DNA of 64,000 nucleotides. It comes from Sarcophilus harrisii (taxonomy: Eukaryota; Chordata; Mammalia; Dasyuromorphia; Dasyuridae). The position numbers were made by a program, and so were the translations under genes. The stretch lies in assembly GCF_902635505.1 (NCBI RefSeq), contig NC_045426.1:64201507-64265506 (forward strand). Reading direction: 5' to 3'. Under the pieces are notes generated by a model. That model was not told where the DNA came from. It saw only the letters and a program-made list of their open reading frames with translations, and did no database searches. This document shows, piece by piece, positions 31,935-42,009 of this stretch; the stretch's first letter is position 1, and each line of letters opens with the position of its first letter.

Positions 31935-32770
31935 GGGGGGATTTTTTAAAAATTTATTTTTCAAGTAACAATTATTTTTTTAGATAAACTGTCTCTCATG
32001 ACTACTCCTTTATTGAGCAAATTAAACAAACATAACCAAAAATTTTAGTACATATTTACATAGTCTAGCAAAATAAGTTAGTCAAATCCAAAAATACATG
32101 TCTTTCTCTACATTTTAGTTTCTTCCCCTCTCTGTTAGGAGTTGAGTGGTATTTTTTGTCATCTTTTTGATGTCCTTCTATTATCATTCCATTGATAAGA
32201 TTATCATCAGATAAATGGTTCTAGTTCTTCTCACCTTGTTCTTTGTCACTTTATATAAGACATTCTAGTATCCTTTGAAATGGTTTATTTTATTTTTTGT
32301 ATTTTTTTCACTTAATATTTTTTCCAATTATATATAGATAGTTTTTAACATTCATTTTAATAAGATTCTGAATTTCAAAATTTTCTTCCTCCCTTCCTTT
32401 CTTCCTCCCCAAGATAGCAAACAATCTGATATCGATTAGACATTTACAATCAAATTAATCATATTTCCATATTAGTCATGTTGTGAAAGAAGAATCAGAG
32501 CAAAATGGAAAAGCCACAAGAAAGAAAAAAATCAAACCAAAACAAAAAGGGAAAATAACGTATTTCGATTTGCACGCAGATGCCATAGTTTTTTCTCTAC
32601 ACGTGCATATTATTTTCCATCCATTTCATTATTTCTGAAGGCACAATAATATTCCATTTCCATTCTTATACCACAGTTCATTTAATGTTCCCCAATAGGA
32701 GAATACTCCTCCGCCTCCATAATTTATCTTTTTTGACTCCTGTGAAAAGAGTAGCCACAATTTTTTTTTT
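31935..32770 (-). repeat. L1 fragments, antisense
   Basis: The right part (32290-32770) has clear L1 3' text: 'agatagcaaacaatctgatat', 'aagaatcagagcaaaatggaaaag' and 'acaataatattccatttcc'. The left part (31935-32280) is weaker ('ttgagcaaattaaacaaacataacc'). Confidence 0.65.
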
Positions 32771-32804
32771 CATTGTAACAGCTGACATTTAGGTACTTTT
32801 GCTA

Positions 32805-32975
32805 GGTGGACAGTGGAGAGAATGACTCCTGTCATTTATCAGCTGTGTGACCCTGGCAAATTAGCATCTGTCAGTTTTTTCATCTGTCAAGTGAAGATAA
32901 TAATAGCACGAACCTCACAGGACTGCTGTATAAAGTACTTTGCAAGCCTTATGTGCTAAATTACTGTTAAGTAGT
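32805..32975 (+). repeat. MIR/CORE SINE, sense
   Basis: 'agctgtgtgaccctggcaaatta' then 'cagttttttcatctgtcaagtgaagataataatag' and 'aaagtactttgcaagcc'. An antisense MIR follows at about 33000-33155 ('cccatttttcagatgtgtaaacc'). Confidence 0.75.
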
Positions 32976-33155
32976 GTTGTCAATTTCCTAAAACCCTTTA
33001 TAAATCTATTTCTCTGTGATGGGAGATAGTACAGAGATATTTATTCCCATTTTTCAGATGTGTAAACCAAGATCGAAGAGTCTTGCCCAAAATTTCACAA
33101 CTAGCAGAACTAGAATTCAAAGCTGGGTCTTCTGATCACCAATCCAAGCTCCGCT

Positions 33156-34394
33156 CTGAATCCATTTGTACAAAATGTACATACAACTTTTTGTAGCTGA
33201 ACTAGAAGTCACCTTACCATCTTTACAACATGCAGAGAGAATATACCTGGAAGTCATTGTCTGCAGCAAATAGCAGCTGAAAAGGGAAATATTTAAAATG
33301 AAATGGAGAGAGATTCTGAGGTTTCTGTGACACCCCTCTCCCCCATTGTCAATATAAGCTCTGACCCTGTGTATAAAAGTAACTTTGTAACTAACTAGTA
33401 TCACAGGTACAAAATATTGTGTCTGAAAATTCAGGGAGCTTCAAGATGCAGAAGAGGAAACATTTTCTGGATATGGCCATTACATAGATTTGTTTTGTTT
33501 GGATCTGTTTATTTGCTTTTAGGGGGGTTTTGTTTATTTATTTTAAATGGGTTAGAGGGTAAGGGGTGTTAATAGTGTTGGCCAAAAAATGAGGAACAAA
33601 AAGGGGAATACAGAAAGAAGTTCAGACAAGGGGGATAGTTTTGAAAATAACAGGTAGAATTTCTTATATGCCTTTAAAAAATAAGTGGGTTCATGTACTA
33701 ATCTTTTTTTATTTTAAGTTTCTGTCTGGTATGGTAAGTATATACATGTTACATTTACATAAGGAAATGTGTGAATGGTGGGGAGTTTGTGTGTTGAGTT
33801 CCAAAGAATTAAAATTTTTTTTTCCAAAGGAGGAGTTCTTAGAGAGGAAGGTATAGCTGTGTGGCACATGGGCTGACATGTGCCCTGCTGTCCTTCCAGA
33901 AGTAACAGCAAAGCCTCTATTTGTACCTTGGGCCAGGAAGATTGGGCTAAATATAGGAATTACCTTATTGAGGATTCCTAGATCCCAGCCAAGAGTCCCT
34001 TCCTCCACCTTCCTCAGGCACATGTTTTGTAATGATTTCTAGGAGATCCTTAGCTTAAATTCTGCTCTGTGTTGGAAACACACTCCCAAAGAGCCAGCCC
34101 AAGGTTGCACTCTTATTTTTATCATCCTTTCTCCTGCCCTACGTACTCATCAGCACTCTTAATTTAAAAAAAAATTATGAACTTGACAAATACCAACAAA
34201 TGTGATCATTTCAATATATTAAAAACTAAGATATAATATGTGAAACTGTGAATCTATTGTGTACAGCTTGGTATTTTTAAGGTATATATTAAATTTAAAA
34301 TGATAGTACCTACAGTACCCATTTTGTCTGTATCAGTTTCTAAACTTACTTGTTTTCTTCTGAGTACTTTTAAAAATGTCACTCATCTTCTCTT
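33156..34394. other. No gene seen; unique intronic sequence
   Basis: No repeat family or exon signal recognised. Open frames at 33641-34023 on both strands have no coding support. Confidence 0.45.
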
Positions 34395-34589
34395 CTTTGT
34401 TTTTGCATTATTATCAATACTATCTCTTCCAATGCCTTATAATTCTCCCTTCTGCCAAAAATAAAAGCCCTTTTCTGCAAGAAATAAGGATAACCAACAA
34501 AGCAAATTTACATTATCCTTTATGTGTACTTGTACTAGCTTTGCTTCATGACTGCAATATTTTCTCTCATTACAAATACAAATACAAAT

Positions 34590-34830
34590 ACAAAAACCCT
34601 AGCTCCCCTCAAGCTTCAGCTTATTGCCACCTGCTCCATGAAAATTTTCCTAATCTTCCCTGCTCCCCCAGTTAATTTGTATTTACTTTTTTATATTTGT
34701 GTTTTGTTTTTATTTATGTGTATGATGTTTCTTCCCAATAGAATGTAAGCTCTTTGAAGGCAGCAATTTTTTTCTTAATATACCTGTCACCTATCATCTT
34801 CCACACTCAATAAATGTTTATTTAATTGAA
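34590..34830 (+). repeat. LINE-2 3' end, sense
   Basis: 'catgaaaattttcctaatcttccc', 'agaatgtaagctctttgaaggcagc' and 'ctcaataaatgtttatttaattga' are diagnostic. Earlier sequence (34395-34590) may belong to it, but a CAAATA microsatellite intervenes near 34573. Confidence 0.75.
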
Positions 34831-35540
34831 ATAAAGAATACCAGCTATGTGCCTTCTGAGGGTTAACATATTATAAAGATAGATCTTTCCAAGTTTTAAA
34901 AAAAAGTCATCCTTATATCACTTCCTCCAAATTTCCATTATCCCATAAAAAATGGAAATTTTAACTTCTCCAGAAATAAAAATTCCACCAGTTTTAAACA
35001 CCAGTGTGTTTTAGAGACTAATTAAGAAAGTCTAAAATGTCTCCTTTTTGAAGAAAAAAAATTCCCTGAATCAGGAGTTTTAAAATAGCTTTGGAGAACA
35101 GATTAAATCTGGTCTCTTTCTAACAATGCCTTCCTTCTAGCCCTAATAATATAGATATTGGGAAATGTAGTTATAAAGATGTAATTAACTTGAACTCAAC
35201 AATGCTTCTACTGTGACTGTGAACACTTCCAAGTGGAATTTATTTCAGGGAGATTGGCGGCTCTAATTAGGTTGTCAGGCATTCACCATCATTATAGTCT
35301 CAACAATACTGAAGCCCAGACAAAAAGTACAAACCTGACCCTATTTGATCAGGACAAGTTGAGGAATAAAGTTGTGATGAATGACTTTCCTGAAATCCTT
35401 GGGCGTTTGTTGGTAATTCCCAGCCAACAATATCTATTTTTTACTTCTGTTTCTAGAGTTGCTTTCCAGGGAATCTCTCACCATTCTTGGCAAGGTCTTG
35501 TAGCATTAGTGTCAAGGGATTTGGGCACTGGGGCAGCCCT
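34831..35540. other. No gene seen; unique
   Basis: A small perfect inverted repeat (11-bp arms 34929-34939 and 34951-34961) lies here. The plus frame 35233-35829 runs into the GA-rich tract and is composition-driven. Confidence 0.45.
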
Positions 35541-35870
35541 GAGAGAAGGAGAGAAAGAAAAGGAGAGAGAGAGAAGGAGAGAGAGAGAGAGAGAGACGGG
35601 GAGGGGGGAATGGGGCCAGAGACACAGAGAGAGACAGAGAGACAGGGACAGAGACAGAGAGATGGAGAGACAGGGACAGAGACAGAGAGATGGAGAGACA
35701 GAGACAGAGAGACACACAGAAAGAGAAAGAGACAGAGATAGACTGAGAAAGAGAGAGACAGAGACAGGCAGACAGAGAGACAGAGACAGAGGGGGACAAA
35801 GAAAGACACAGAGAAGCAGAGAAAGATAGAGATAGAAACAGAGAAACAGATTGACAGGTAGACGCAGAAA
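35541..35870. repeat. GAGA/CAGAGA polypurine-rich simple repeat
   Basis: Over 300 bp of GAGA, GACAGAGA and similar units, with a partly regular 'gagacagggacagagacaga' higher-order pattern near 35640-35710. It produces long open frames on both strands that are artefacts. Confidence 0.9.
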
Positions 35871-36004
35871 GAAAATGTCAGAATCCTCAGTGGTAGCTGA
35901 AGCTAGAAGCCATCTGTCATGAAGATTATAGTGAAGATTCCTTCCTCTACTTGTAGGCTAAATTTGATGGTACAATAGCCTGAAGAAGGGACCTTAGAGA
36001 CCAT

Positions 36005-36345
36005 TATTTCAATTCAATAAACATCTTTTAAGCACTGTTTCTGTACAAAGGCACTGTGCTGGTCATTGAGGATACAAAGCTAAACAAATAAATCCTATCT
36101 TCAAGAAGCTTGCATTCTACTAGGAGGGAGGGATATACAACAAGTACATAATAAGTAAATGCAGTTTATATATAAAGAAATAAATAATTCAAAAAATGTC
36201 AGGTCATTGCCAACCAAAAAATTATGGAAGTCCCTGAATAGGAGATGGCTCCTGAGCTATTCTTTGAAGAAAGATAGATAAGGATTTTATTCTGCAAGAC
36301 AGAGGTAAGGAGGGAGATGTGGGGTATTAAAAATAAATGGAGCTT
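36005..36345 (+). repeat. Type A repeat, 5' part
   Basis: 'ataaacatcttttaagcactg', 'ggtcattgaggatacaaagc', 'aagcttgcattctactaggag' and 'gctattctttgaagaaag'. Confidence 0.55.
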
Positions 36346-36414
36346 AATTGGAATAAACAAAAACCATCAAGTGGATGTATGATCGTGGTGCTTTAGAACA
36401 GGATTTACTTTCAA

Positions 36415-36597
36415 GGGTCAAGTGGCAGTGGGAAACAGTAGTTTGATTGCCTCGTGTTCTAGATGAAGAAATTGAGATTCACAGATGACATGCTCAGGAT
36501 TACAAGAGTAGTAAGTGACAGAGCTGGGTTTTGGACTGAGGTCTTCCTTCCGACTCCAGGTGCCAAAGCCTTTCCATTCTCCCACACTGCTGCCTTC
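36415..36597 (-). repeat. MIR SINE, antisense
   Basis: Reverse MIR core and tail: 'agatgaagaaattgag', 'gtagtaagtgacagagctgggttt', 'cttccttccgactccagg'. Confidence 0.65.
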
Positions 36598-37082
36598 TGA
36601 GATCTCTTCCAAATCTGAGACTTGGGAAAGTCACTCTTCTGGTTGTGTGGCTGTCACCTCTTTCAGAGAGACAGGAAAGAGACAAAACATCTTTTGGGTG
36701 GTTTGAGCCATAGAAGAGAAATGCATTATCTATTTTTCCTCCCAAACTTGCTTCTAAACCCACTTAATAGCTACATGACTGACTCTATTTCCCCTTCTGT
36801 TTAGCCATCTCATGGAGATGTTTCTGAAACAATGAAAATTGACCTGCTTGTTGTGTTTTTGGAAATAAAGAGTTTAGAAACTGTGGATTAGAATTTAAAG
36901 CCCTTTGGATTATTGTCCTTAATACTTGTGGAGTTTAAGTACTTGACAAACAGGTTGTCTGATAGGTACTGCTGTAATGAAGCATCTGGCAGAATTGTTT
37001 TGCTAATTCTGGGGGACAAAGGACAAATCTAACTTAGGTCTCTGGGGACCAGATTTCAGTTGTTAATCATGACAGTAATAAT
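36598..37082. other. No gene seen; unique
   Basis: No repeat or exon recognised. Confidence 0.45.
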
Positions 37083-37318
37083 AATAGTTGTCACAGGACT
37101 TTAATCTTTGGAGGATGCTTTATGTATATCATCTCTCTGGGATTTTACAACAAACTTAGGAGGTAAATACTGTAGTGTATTATGCTCACTTTATAGATTG
37201 AGGAACAGAAATTCAGAGAGGGATATATGGTCGGATGTGGGGCTACTAAGTTTCAGAGGCAGCATCCAAACTTTGTTTTCCCGACTCCCAAGTCCACTTT
37301 CTCTAAGCAGCATTGTCT
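37083..37318 (-). repeat. MIR SINE, antisense, long form
   Basis: 'tatgctcactttatagattgagg' core, then 'ggggctactaagtttcagaggcag' and 'ttcccgactcccaagtccac'. Confidence 0.7.
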
Positions 37319-37504
37319 CCATGTGTCTCCATGATTTGGGTTGCTTGGAGTTCATTAAGAAAACCGTTAGTATGCACATATGTGCTCATCTTCATGGAAA
37401 AGATGAACATGAGACTTAGGCAAAGTTATGTGTTCTTTATTCATTTAATTGTGTCTAAGGACTTTAAGATTTGCCAAGCATTTCAACAGCCCTGTGATGT
37501 AAAA

Positions 37505-37732
37505 AATAATAGCTAGTGTTTATATGGTACAGAGTTTGCCAAGTGCTTTAAATAGATTATCTTATTTGGTCTTCACAAAAACTCTGTAAAGGAAGAGTTT
37601 TTATTTATCCCCATTTAGCGAATGAGGCAACTGAGCCCAAGAATGAATTGGTCAGAGTCCCACCAATAATGCATGTCCGAGACAGGATTTGAAGTCAAGT
37701 CTTACTACTTCCAAGTCTAGCATTGTCTATTA
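37505..37732 (-). repeat. CORE-type SINE, antisense
   Basis: 'aataatagctagtgtttatatggtac', 'tatccccatttagcgaatgaggcaactgagc' and 'aggatttgaagtcaagtc'. Confidence 0.75.
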
Positions 37733-37917
37733 TAATAGTAGCTTAAGAGTAGCTCTCTGTGATAGAGTAAAGAGATAACCTGATTCGAGGCTGGAGCTGG
37801 AGCATATATTCTCTGAATCCTCATGTATATGATGTTTCTAACTGACTAGCCCATCCACAATTAGGGGAGAAAGGCAAATAAAGTTGAATGGAGCCTCCTT
37901 CTTAGGAGGAAGGAAGA

Positions 37918-38328
37918 ACATTATTTGTTAAGTATCTACTCAGCACCAAGTATTGTGCTAAACACATTATAATAATTATTTTTTTTAATTTGAAAATTTT
38001 TTTTGCTGAGGCAATTGGGGTTAAGTGACTTGCTCAGGGTCACACAGCCAGGAAGCGTTAAGTGTCTGAGATCAGATTTGAACTCAGGTCCTCCTGACTT
38101 CAGGGCTGGTGCTCTACCCATTGTACCACCTAGCTGCCCCTATAATTATTGTTATCTCATTTAATCCTCACAAGGACTTTGGGAGATTGGTGCTATTTTT
38201 TAACTTCATTTTTTAAATGTGGGAACTGAGGTAAGACAGAAGATCATTCAGTTAATGTGACTCAGGTCAGTTTTGAACTCAGGACTTCCTGACTTCAGTC
38301 TCCCTGTTCTTACCCATTACATCCCAGT
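37918..38328 (-). repeat. CORE-type SINE, antisense, split by a WSINE-like element
   Basis: Left part 37918-37980 ('tattgtgctaaacac'). The right part from 38142 has 'gttatctcatttaatcctcac' and 'tttgaactcaggacttcctgac'. The younger SINE sits between. Confidence 0.75.
37981..38141 (-). repeat. WSINE-like tRNA-headed SINE, antisense, with target duplication
   Basis: Well preserved: 'gctgaggcaattggggttaagtgac', 'tttgaactcaggtcctcctgac' and 'gtaccacctagctgcccc'. It is flanked by perfect 9-bp duplications ATAATTATT at 37972-37980 and 38142-38150. Confidence 0.9.
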
Positions 38329-38554
38329 GATTATAAGACTGAGGGAAGCATATCGCTCCTTTTTATCAATTTTCTCTTGGACTCAGTAGGGGATATAGGG
38401 ACTAAGAAGAAGCTCCGAGCTCCTGGAACAAAAATGTTCAATCATTTTGAGGAATTTTTATCTTTATTAAATTTTCTCTTTCCTGCTACCATGGACCAAA
38501 GGTCAGGGCAATTTCATGGACTAATGCAAGATGGGGTCAAGGTCATTGAATCCT

Positions 38555-38700
38555 ACCCCAATCACCCACATCTCACATAATGGCTTTCTTTCACTTGCCC
38601 AGTCTGTGAAATGGGAATGATAATGACATTGATTTAGCTCTCAGAGGAGAGGCTGGAAAAAAGAAGATGTAAAAATAATTACAAAGCACTTCTGAAGGAG
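38555..38700 (+). repeat. MIR SINE, sense
   Basis: 'tttcacttgcccagtctgtgaaatgggaatgataatg' and 'acaaagcacttctgaag'. A second sense MIR lies at about 39070-39212 ('cgtggttcctcatatgtaaaatg'). Confidence 0.6.
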
Positions 38701-39069
38701 AGAGGCAAAGAGGAGGGAGCTTTATAATTGCTAAATTGCCCTTTGCCATCTCCCTGTAACCTTTCAGTAAGCAACTTATTAGTGTCATGAGCCCATGTGG
38801 GGCTAGTGCAAAATCACCCATTGCTGAACATCCAGCCTTCTTTTCTTGATTGTGCTAATGGGGGTCAGAACTGGGAATAGCAAGGGCACATCCAGCCACG
38901 GATGTGTCAGAATGGACCAGTAGGCAGAAATGTGTCCAGATTCTTCCCAGCTTATCACAGAGGTCCAAAGCTGGGGGACTGAGCCAGAGCCAACAGAGTG
39001 GTTCTTAAGCCTCCCCTTCTTTCTTCCAGATTGGAATCTGGAATTCTGAGGTGGCCCTGGCTGTTTAGC
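38701..39069. other. Unique non-repeat island between two MIRs
   Basis: About 370 bp with normal GC and no repeat match. It includes the inverted motif CACATCC...GGATGTG near 38886-38905. No coding signal. It could be a conserved non-coding element, but this cannot be judged without alignment. Confidence 0.3.
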
Positions 39070-39215
39070 TGAATCCTGCCACTGCTAATGCTAGCTAAGT
39101 AGGAGAAATGGGAAAGTCATTTCACTTTTCTTGAACGTGGTTCCTCATATGTAAAATGATGAAGAGCATATTTATTATCCATTTCCCAAGGTGTTGTGAG
39201 ATGTAAAGAATCATC

Positions 39216-39387
39216 AATTCTTTTTTTTAATAATACCTTTTATTTTCAAAATAAATTCAAAGATAGTTTTCAACATTTATCCTTGAAAAATCTTTTGTTC
39301 CAAATTTTTTCCCTCCTTTCCCCTACCCCCTCCCTTAGACAGCAAGTAATCCAATATTTATTAAACATATACAATTCTGCTTTTCTT
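39216..39387 (-). repeat. L1 3' end, antisense
   Basis: 'ccttttattttcaaaataaattcaaagatag', 'agacagcaagtaatccaatat' and 'aaacatatacaattctgc'. A weaker T-rich L1-like stretch follows at about 39480-39850. Confidence 0.75.
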
Positions 39388-39850
39388 GGATAACCTCATT
39401 TCCTTTCTAGGAAAATAGCATTTATAACTCTGTTGCCATATTGATTGGTCAATGATCAGCTGCTGTAATCACCTAACAAATACATGTTTCTTTTTATTTT
39501 GTTTTTGAAATTATTTATTATTACATATTTAATATAAGCTTTAATATAACTAAACTTTCTTTGGGTCTATTTTGATCTTAATATATTCACTTTAATGCAT
39601 AAAATTTCCTAATTTTTCAATGACATCCTTTAATTTTCCACCGAAATTATTTGTCCATTCTTATTCATATTTTCTCTTATAAGATAATAGTATATAATCA
39701 GTTCATCTTGCCTTATGCTATTTCATAAAGATCTTTCCAGATTTCTTAATATTTCTTGTACTTGTTAATCTTAATTCCATTATTAATATTCTATTATACT
39801 GATGGATCATGATTTTATAGATTATATGTCCTCCTTTTAGATCCAGCGTT

Positions 39851-40342
39851 CTGTGTTAAAAGGTTTTGAACATTCCTCTTCATTCTAACGTTCTATGAAC
39901 TGAGGGTCCTCTCAGCTCTAACAATCTAAAATCTCATTCTCCTCTCAACTCCAACATTCGATGGTGTAAGTCACCTTCTGGCTTTTACATTTTATTACTT
40001 ACAATTGTTCTTAGGCCTGATATTCTGTGTTTCTATGACATCAGTCTCTGGGGTATAGGAGCAACTACAACATGCTCACAGTAGTACTAAGGATACTAAA
40101 TTCATGCCCATGGGATCCTTTTATCTGGCTTGATTTTAATGTGTTTACCTAGACCAGACAGAGTGCGGGCTATATGTTGAGAGCATTGAGTCTCATATGG
40201 TTCTCTCTATTGCTGATATATGGGATGCTCTCTTCACAATTGTTTTCTTCTCAGCACAATACTATTCAGAATGCCATCTCAATTCATGGAATGATGATCA
40301 AATACATCCTGTTTCTAAAGTACTGTGCTAGATACTGGGGGA
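39851..40342. other. No gene seen; short SINE-tail-like repeats
   Basis: Bases 39865-39975 contain three loose copies of 'ctctcagctctaacattct', resembling SINE 3' ends. The rest is unassigned. Confidence 0.4.
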
Positions 40343-40535
40343 AGATACTAATCTTACGCAAGAAAAATCTCAGTCTCATTGACTTATAGTTGAATGTGCA
40401 TGTGTGTGTGTTAAAAATATTACATACACACAAATAAGTGTAATAAAAAAGACAGATACTAATTTTACACATGCAAAATCTCAGTCCCATTGACTTATAG
40501 TTACATGTGCATGTTGTGTTAAGATATTTGTAATG
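40343..40535. repeat. Tandem duplication, 111-bp period
   Basis: 'agatactaatcttacgc...aaatctcagtctcattgacttatagt...gtgcatgt' at 40343 recurs at 40454 with about 10 differences over 80 bp. A TG run and CACA segment fill the linker. Confidence 0.85.
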
Positions 40536-40552
40536 TTCTCTCTAAAATGTAA

Positions 40553-41217
40553 TGTTCTCTGTTGAGGTTTTCTTGAGGTCTCTGGAGGCAGCCTTGGTTT
40601 CAGTTCAGTAATCACCACATGAGTAGCCAGAGGTTATTGTATCTTTCAAAGTCTTGTCTCCTTTCCTGGGGCCCGATTAACTTTCTTATAGTCCAGATCC
40701 TTTATCATTTCCTTCCTGGGGCTGGGCAGCTTTCTGGAAAGCCTTTCACTCTGGCCTTGGTCTTAGTAGGGGAAGTGCAGGAGTCCAGACCAGCCACCAG
40801 AAAGATAGAAGATCGAATTGAATTTCTCCCCTTGGTTCTGAGAGCTTAAGTTCCTGCTGCCAGTCCTTTGCCTTCTTCCAAATATCTCTGAATCTCCCTG
40901 GCTGAGGCTTCTAAATTATATGCTCCACACTGAGTACAAACCAATCATTATATCACTAGGAAACCATTATTTGTTGTAGGATTAAATCATTGATAAACTA
41001 GATTTAACCATTGTCTCCTCAATTCCACTTAGTACCTGTTTCAAGTTCTGGCCCAAAATATCGTGTAGGATTAAATCAATCATACTGAACCATGTTAAAT
41101 TAGATAACTATTAGCTCTATCAATTCCATTGGAAGAACCATCCCATCCAACCATTTATACAAAGACCTGATAAGACTCCAGGTCCTTCTTCTGACCCCCA
41201 AACAGGGATTCCCCACA
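40553..41217 (+). mobile_element. Probable solo LTR of an endogenous retrovirus (fossil)
   Basis: A 665-bp segment opening with TG and closing with CA matches wording I recall from a marsupial LTR family ('ctggaggcagcc', 'cctggggctgggcagc', 'agattta accattgtctcctc'-like text and the end 'gggattccccaca'). No internal retroviral region adjoins it, so it is read as a solo LTR. No clear target duplication was found, and strand and family are uncertain. Confidence 0.5.
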
Positions 41218-41221
41218 TTAC

Positions 41222-41520
41222 TGACCTCATTTATCATACACCAGTTAAGTGTAAAACGCTGTGCTAGATACTAAAAAAGCCAGCAAGTTTAAATGAGACT
41301 TTTATAGTCTCCTATCTACTGGGAGCTTCCATTCTTTGGGGATGGGGAATAATACATGTCATCAGAGATCTGTATTACATGGTAGAAAATGAAAGGGAAC
41401 AAAACTGACATAATGGCTAAAGAGTTCTGTGAATAGTTAAGGATGGGGGCTGAGGATAAAGAAAGAAATAAGGTATTACAGAAGAGACAGTCTCTGTACT
41501 GAATTATGAAAGTAGAATGG
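41222..41520 (+). repeat. Type A repeat, 5' part
   Basis: 'acaccagttaagtgtaaaacgctgtgctag', 'tgggagcttccattctttgg' and 'aagagacagtctctgtactg'. Confidence 0.45.
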
Positions 41521-41645
41521 GGAATTTTTTATGATAGATTTATAACTCTTTTGGAAATTATTTGAAGAAAAATTATTTAAATGTCCTTGGTCTTTGACTC
41601 AGTAATACCACTACCAGGTTTACTACTCAAGTGATTAATTGATTA
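41521..41645 (+). repeat. L1 fragment, sense
   Basis: 'aaatgtccttggtctttgactcagtaataccactaccagg', a short piece of the ORF2 3' region. Confidence 0.55.
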
Positions 41646-41774
41646 GAAGAGAGTGCCTCAAAGTTGTTGATGAGTAAGGGGGATATTTACCCCAAGGATG
41701 TGAAAAATTTCCTCAGTAGAATGGGTGGATGAAAATAAGTTTGTTCCATTGGCCATAAAGACAGATAAGGGAGG

Positions 41775-42003
41775 TGTGATGGAGTGCTTAGAACTTGGTC
41801 AGGTACGGAAGACACCGAGGTCATTTTCTACATCCTGGACACCTTCAATTGTCTTAGCTTTTTTCCTGGGCTTTGATGACTAAGGAAGAGAGTGATGTTT
41901 GTGAACGTGAAACTTTGCCTCACTTAAATCCAATTTACAGGCAAGTCAAGACATTACTTAGGATGTTACTGGTCTTTGAAAATAAAGGATGAACAGCAAC
42001 ATG
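41775..42003 (-). repeat. Family B short element, antisense
   Basis: Reverse of the 21.2-kb copy: 'tttgcctcacttaaatccaatttacaggcaagtcaagac' and 'tctttgaaaataaaggatgaacagc'. Confidence 0.65.
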
Positions 42004-42009
42004 TTTGTC

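Noticed and set aside
35233-35829. A 198-codon plus frame rich in Arg-Glu, with long antisense Ser-Leu frames
   Set aside because: It is generated by the GAGA/CAGAGA simple repeat, which lacks stop codons in all frames.
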